A stretch of 64,000 nucleotides of DNA from DATJOJ01 sp035507035 (GTDB lineage: Bacteria; Acidobacteriota; Terriglobia; Terriglobales; Acidobacteriaceae): NCBI GenBank assembly GCA_035507035.1, contig DATJOJ010000063.1:124001-188000 (forward strand), in the 5' to 3' direction. Shown here piece by piece: positions 60,117 through 64,000 of this stretch (position 1 is its first letter; each line of letters opens with the position of its first letter). Both the position numbers and the translations under genes were made by a program. Under the pieces are notes generated by a model that was not told the DNA's origin, searched no databases, and saw only the letters and a program-made list of their open reading frames with translations.

Positions 60117-61157
60117 ATGAAAACGCGCGTAGTGTGCGGTGCGTGTATGGTATTGGTCGTACTGGCGACGGCGAGCCTTTTTCCGGGCCACGCGCAGAAG
60201 GCAGCGAGTCGGCGTGCGTCACGACGAGAAGCATCGGCCCAAGTCGGTGCCACCGAGGCGGGTCCGGACCTGCCTTCGATTCCGGACGAAGGCACCCGGT
60301 TTAACCCTTTGAAGATAGCGCTGCTCAAGTGGTCCCTGTTCGACACCGCTCGCGCGGTGACCGTCGGAAACCAGCCGTACGGTGTGTGCTTCGATGGAGC
60401 CAACATTTGGACGGCAAACTTTGGCGACACCACAGTCACAAAAGTTCGGGCGAGCGACGGGCGGGTCTTGGGCACCTTCAACGCAGGGCCCGGCCCCTTC
60501 GGGGTCGTTTTCGATGGAGCAAACATATGGGCTTCTCTCGTCACAAATGCGGTCGCCAAGCTACGCGCCAGCGATGGCAAGCTTCTGGGGACCTTTCCTG
60601 TCGGCAACACTCCAGAGTGGATGACGTTTGACGGACAAAACGTCTGGGTAGCCAATGGCGCGGATAACACAGTGACGAAGCTGCGTGCTGCTGACGGCAA
60701 GACAATGGGCACGTTCACTGTGGGCACCGCCCCATTCGCGGCCGCATTCGACGGCGCAAACGTGTGGACGGCCAACACCGGCGCTGGGACCGTCACGAAG
60801 CTGCGGGCGTCCGATGGAAACGTTCTGGGAAGCTTTGCGGTTGGCGTTAATCCGATAGGGATCGCCTTTGACGGCGCACACATCTGGGTAGCAAATCGGA
60901 ACAGCAACACCGTGACTGAGCTGAGAGCCAGCGACGGCGCGGTGCTCAACACGATCCCCGTCAACGCTGACGGCCCGTACGGAATTGCGTTCGACGGCGC
61001 ATACATCTGGGTATCAGGCGACTCCAATCTCGATGTTCTGCGGGCAAGTGACGGTGCAGTCGTGGCATCGCACCAATTGCAGAGCGAAGGCATCGCCTTC
61101 GATGGGGCCTATGTATGGACAGCGGTACAAGGAGGCAACATTCTATTCAGGTTCTAG
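60117..61157 (+). CDS. Secreted Vgb/YncE-like beta-propeller protein (copy B)
   Basis: 346 residues. A signal peptide (about 1-26) and an Arg/Ala-rich linker precede seven repeats of about 42 residues with the core FDG-A-x-(I/V)-W-x-(A/S)-N and TKLRASDGxxLGTFxVG. The sequence is closely related to the product of 36423-37418. It precedes the second PQQ-like gene by 21 nt, the same two-gene order. GGGGGA is three nt before ATG 60117. The repeats probably make a seven-bladed propeller; ligand and role are unknown. Confidence 0.85.
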   Translation: MKTRVVCGACMVLVVLATASLFPGHAQKAASRRASRREASAQVGATEAGPDLPSIPDEGTRFNPLKIALLKWSLFDTARAVTVGNQPYGVCFDGANIWTANFGDTTVTKVRASDGRVLGTFNAGPGPFGVVFDGANIWASLVTNAVAKLRASDGKLLGTFPVGNTPEWMTFDGQNVWVANGADNTVTKLRAADGKTMGTFTVGTAPFAAAFDGANVWTANTGAGTVTKLRASDGNVLGSFAVGVNPIGIAFDGAHIWVANRNSNTVTELRASDGAVLNTIPVNADGPYGIAFDGAYIWVSGDSNLDVLRASDGAVVASHQLQSEGIAFDGAYVWTAVQGGNILFRF

Positions 61158-61178
61158 ATTAGATCGCAAGGAGGAAAT

Positions 61179-63202
61179 GTGAAACACCGGCACGCCACGT
61201 CGTTGTTAGCCCTTGGGCTCTTCCTGCTGTTAGTCGAAACCTCAAACATTGCGGCACAGGTCAATGTAACCACTGCGCACCAGGATATTCCATCCACCAT
61301 TTGCTCGGGCACGGGCTGCGTTTACCGCACTGGGCAGAACTTGGCAGAAAATACGCTTGTGTTCTCCACCATCGCGGACACGAACTTTGGCCTTTATTGC
61401 AGTTACGAAATCTTGACGGCCAGGTATATGCCCAGCCGCTTGTGGTCACGAACGTGAAGTGGAACGGTACTCTAACGACGGTCGTGTATGTTGCGACTAT
61501 GAACGGCAGCCTGTATGCCTTCAATGGAGCACCGACCGCTGGAAATTGCCCAACACAGCTGGCCGGGCCGGTGTCGCTTTTGAACCCGGGCGAGTCTGCG
61601 CCCACGTGCAACTTTCTGGGCGGCACAAACTGTCAGACGATTGCACCGAGGGTTGGCATTCTAGGCACTCCCGTGATCAGTGCGACCACTCTCAGCGACG
61701 GGAGTACGGGAGGGACGATCTACGCAGTGGTGGAAAGCACCGATGGGACGAACTACTATCATCGCCTCTGGGCACTGGACATAGCCACGCTCTCGCTCAC
61801 AACAGCGAGCAAAGAACTTATAGATCCTGGGCAGTCAACAGGTTGCTCAACTAACTCCAACTTTTCGAAGACCCATATTCAACGCCCTGCGCTATTGCTT
61901 GGAGGCGATGGATATCTCTACATCGCATTTTCGATGATGGACGGTAACGCGAAGCCATATCCTTACGGGGCCCTTTTCGCGTTTAACACAGCATCCTTGA
62001 GCACATATCCTCGATGCCTCGCCCTAGCTGTGAGCACGACCAACACGAACGACGGGGCAGGAATCTGGGGAGGCGGTGGGGGACCAGCTTTCGCCACTGA
62101 TCCAAATGATGGCAAGTACTACGTTTTCCTCAACACGGGAAACGGCGGCTTTGATGGCAGTACCCTTTGGGGAGATAGTTTTCTGAAGATCTCTTGCGCC
62201 AACAGCAACTACTGCAGCAGCCCGTTAACCGTGGCAAACTCTTACACTCCGGGAGATCAGTACTGGCGGTCGCATGACCAGTTACACTACGGCTCGAACT
62301 GCAGCAAAGACGGCGATGTTGACTTAGGCTCTGGCAGTCCCATGTTGATCCCTGACAGCGAAAATTCCAGCTATCCATATCTAGCAGTGAGCGCTGACAA
62401 AGAAGGTGCTCTTTGGTTCATGGACTGGAGGACGCCAGGAGGATATACCAACCAGAACCATTCCGATCCCTGTCAAAACACCACCAGCACGGACGCAAAT
62501 GTTCAAATTTTCCCGATCAGTGGTTCGTTTCCGGGTGGCCCACTGACTCACACGAATCTGGCCTTCTGGGAGACCGGATCAACGGAACAAAATTCGACAA
62601 ACTATGTATTCGTAGGTCCCGCAAAAGACGGCAATCCAAACGGAGGGGAACTGTTGCGGTATCAAATCTGTCCTACGGGTAAACCCATAAACAACACGTC
62701 GCCCTGTAGTTCCGCGCTGACGTATGCATATGCAGTACCAGGAACTCCGCTTCCCTTTCTATGGGGCGTGACGCCGGCTGTCTCTGCCAGCACCGATGTG
62801 ACAGACCCGCCTGATGCCCTGCTGTGGGCTATTTCGGCGGACGGCAGTGTTCTCTCAACTAAGTCGCCGTTCCAGTGGACGAACCCCCACGACCAAGAGG
62901 TGATTAAGTTCGGCGCGTCAAACCCAGGCGTTCTATACGCCTTTGACATAGACACCATGAAGAAACTTTACGGCACACAGGACTGTGGGAATGCGGATCT
63001 TATTGATCCAGCGACCAAGTACTCCGTCGCCACCGTCGCGAACGGCTACGTGTATCTTGGAAGCCTAGGGCCGGAGCAAGATCCCACAAGTACGCAATGT
63101 CAAGCGGACGGGACGACCGGGGGCGCTCCCTACGCCCAATGCTTCAATGTTGGCGGGTTTTACATCTTTGGCCACTTCAGCACGCCACGAAGTTGTAGCT
63201 GA
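61179..63202 (+). pseudogene. PQQ-like propeller gene (copy B) with a frameshift
   Basis: The gene starts at GTG 61179 after AAGGAGG and has a signal peptide (about 1-27, ending IAAQ), then VNVTTAHQD, as in copy A. Near 61400-61412 the reading frame must shift by -1: upstream residues end ..GLYCSYE and the other frame resumes NLDGQVYAQPLVVTNVKW, matching QLCSAALDGQVYAQPLVLSN of copy A. The remainder (to 63202) is intact over 590 codons. The site is GAAATC; a lost A from a run of four would explain it. So this is either a recent pseudogene or an assembly error. If corrected it would encode about 674 residues of a secreted propeller protein. Confidence 0.8.
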
Positions 63203-63544
63203 TTCGTAAGAGTACAGGAACTCAGTCGTCCGAACCGGGAGGAAGAACAGATTCAATGCGTCGCACCGCAGTTTGAAGAAATCGCGCCGAACTGCGCAAT
63301 CAGCTGCACGCCAGCCTTACCCTGTAAACACAAAAGCGCCCGGCACAGCTGAAAGCTGCGCACGGGCGCCTCACAATTCAGGTCAAAATGGCAGGACGAA
63401 GGCTCGCTCCATCCTGCGGCTAAGTCTTCCGGAGGAAAACAGGTTTCTCGACTATGCGAATCCCCGCCTCGCGGTCGATTCGCTTCGCTCGAAATGACAA
63501 GAGCTATTAAGCCGAAACAAGAACCGTGCCCTATCCGAGCCGCT
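63203..63544. other. Intergenic region with a minus-strand terminator
   Basis: 342 bp; apart from the terminator at 63332-63369 no gene is supported. The end (63466-63500) has a REP-like sequence TCGATTCGCTTCGCTCGAAA, an imperfect palindrome. Confidence 0.45.
63332..63369 (-). terminator. Terminator of the DUF5989 operon
   Basis: GCGCCCG (63336-63342)/CGGGCGC (63363-63369) form the stem base and AGCT/AGCT the top around a GAA loop, with one bulge and one mismatch. AAAA at 63332-63335 gives a U-run on the minus strand. Confidence 0.7.
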
Positions 63545-63721
63545 TTAGAACATGGTGTAGATGAACGGCGCGAGCGAGGTCGCTTCGCCCACGATCAGCA
63601 GCACGCCCAGCAACACCACCGTGATCACAATCGGCAGAATCCACCAGCGTCTCTTGCCGAAAAAGCCGAACAGTTCTCCAGCGGTTTGCAGCTTGCTCTT
63701 GGTGCTTGCAATGACTCCCAT
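63545..63721 (-). CDS. DUF5989-like small membrane protein
   Basis: 58 residues. The protein reads MGVIASTKSKLQTAGELFGF, then a membrane helix (about 27-45) and ends TSLAPFIYTMF, as do DUF5989 proteins (pattern W-x-(L/I)-LP-x(3-5)-L..S-(A/L)-LAPFIYTLF). The SD AGGAGGAG is optimal. Such proteins are found beside SxtJ-like membrane proteins and glycan genes. It follows a WecG/TagA-type glycosyltransferase on the same strand by 88 bp. Confidence 0.85.
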   Translation of the reverse strand: MGVIASTKSKLQTAGELFGFFGKRRWWILPIVITVVLLGVLLIVGEATSLAPFIYTMF

Positions 63722-63809
63722 GAACTTCTCCTCCTAGTGTCTCTAAAAAAGTTTAGTGTTGCCTGACTGCGAAACCAAGGTTGTGCGTCACATCAAAAGT
63801 CGATTAGTG

Positions 63810-64000
63810 CTATTTGGGGAAACCGCCAGAATCGTTCGTACCATTGGAACCGTTTAGTCCCAGCCGCCGGCCCATCGCCTTCCACATTACCGGGAGCACA
63901 AACTGATGAAAATCCGCATAGTGGCGTTTCTTCCAGAACAAGCTCGGATCCTGGCTGATGCGATACCAGAATTCCAGTCCGCGATGCTGCATCCATTTCG
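63810..64000 (-). CDS. C-terminal end of a WecG/TagA/CpsF-type glycosyltransferase (truncated)
   Basis: Only the last 63 residues are in the window. They read KWMQHRGLEFWYRISQDPSL and FWKKRHYADFHQFV, close to the C-terminal signature of WecG/TagA/CpsF glycosyltransferases (WMQ-x-x-GLEWLYRL-x-x-EPxRLWxRY). The N-terminal catalytic part lies beyond the edge. It may belong to an exopolysaccharide or cell-wall glycan locus, with the DUF5989 gene following. Confidence 0.65.
   Translation of the reverse strand, partial: KWMQHRGLEFWYRISQDPSLFWKKRHYADFHQFVLPVMWKAMGRRLGLNGSNGTNDSGGFPK

Noticed and set aside
60074..61093. 339-codon minus-strand frame opposite propeller copy B
   Set aside because: Apparent internal repeats (repeated SLARSF/SNA words) only mirror the propeller repeats on the other strand.
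1..64000. CRISPR arrays, insertion sequences, prophage genes
   Set aside because: No regularly spaced repeats, transposase, integrase or phage structural genes were seen; repeats found are short and few.

Overview
The window looks like chromosomal DNA of a soil acidobacterium, probably class Terriglobia (Koribacter/Sulfotelmatobacter-like). The evidence is moderate-to-high GC, many secreted proteins built from choice-of-anchor D (ASH/HYDIN-like) modules, HAF and Vgb/YncE-type propeller repeats, DUF2252 and TumE genes, TonB_C proteins, and an unusual tRNA of a kind reported from Acidobacteria. No rRNA operon, prophage, transposase or CRISPR array is visible. Taxonomy is inferred from gene content only.

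Layout. 1-4.9 kb: 3' end of a type IV pilus minor-pilin operon (partial pilin, PilW-like, very large PilX-like), closed by a strong terminator. 5-8.6 kb: two related secreted ASH/FN3 proteins flanking two overlapping LuxR-type HTH genes. 8.7-11.1 kb: ABC exporter pair. 11.2-12.3 kb: VapBC with a palindromic operator, then an 86-nt type II tRNA with an 8/4 acceptor/T-stem and a GCG anticodon. 12.4-22.3 kb: double TonB_C protein, M20 peptidase, SMC with an expanded head, purC, CvpA and a Fis-like regulator. 22.4-34.5 kb: TPR protein, SDR, phospholipase C-like phosphoesterase, SYLF, DUF2252 and small proteins. 34.5-37.4 kb: a two-gene secreted propeller operon whose paralogue lies at 60.1-63.2 kb. 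37.7-46.4 kb: ABM protein, esterase, PilZ, FabF-like, radical SAM, UbiD, hemerythrin, SprT-like and GerW genes. 46.7-51.5 kb: iron operon. 51.5-63 kb: murI, GNAT, HAF protein, polysaccharide lyase, YceJ/YceI-like pair, TumE toxin operon, ECF sigma/anti-sigma and the second propeller operon. 63.5-64 kb: small DUF5989 gene and the end of a WecG/TagA-type glycosyltransferase.

Two loci stand out. First, the tRNA at 12078-12163 has an 8-bp acceptor stem, a 4-bp T stem, a long variable arm and G73 (serine-like identity) but reads an arginine codon; it fits the allo-tRNA class and could be a missense suppressor or a regulatory RNA. Second, the iron operon: a Fur-box-like promoter drives an FTR1 permease fused to a DUF2318 cysteine domain, two MacB/FtsX-type permeases, and an ABC ATPase whose C-terminus is a DtxR/MntR-type metal-sensing domain with most of its metal ligands. 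This suggests an iron transporter whose motor carries its own iron sensor.

Smaller points include palindromic or direct-repeat operators on both toxin-antitoxin promoters, a NrdR-box-like palindrome upstream of smc, an insertion of roughly 90 residues in the SMC head, a single-base frameshift in one propeller paralogue, and two gene remnants.
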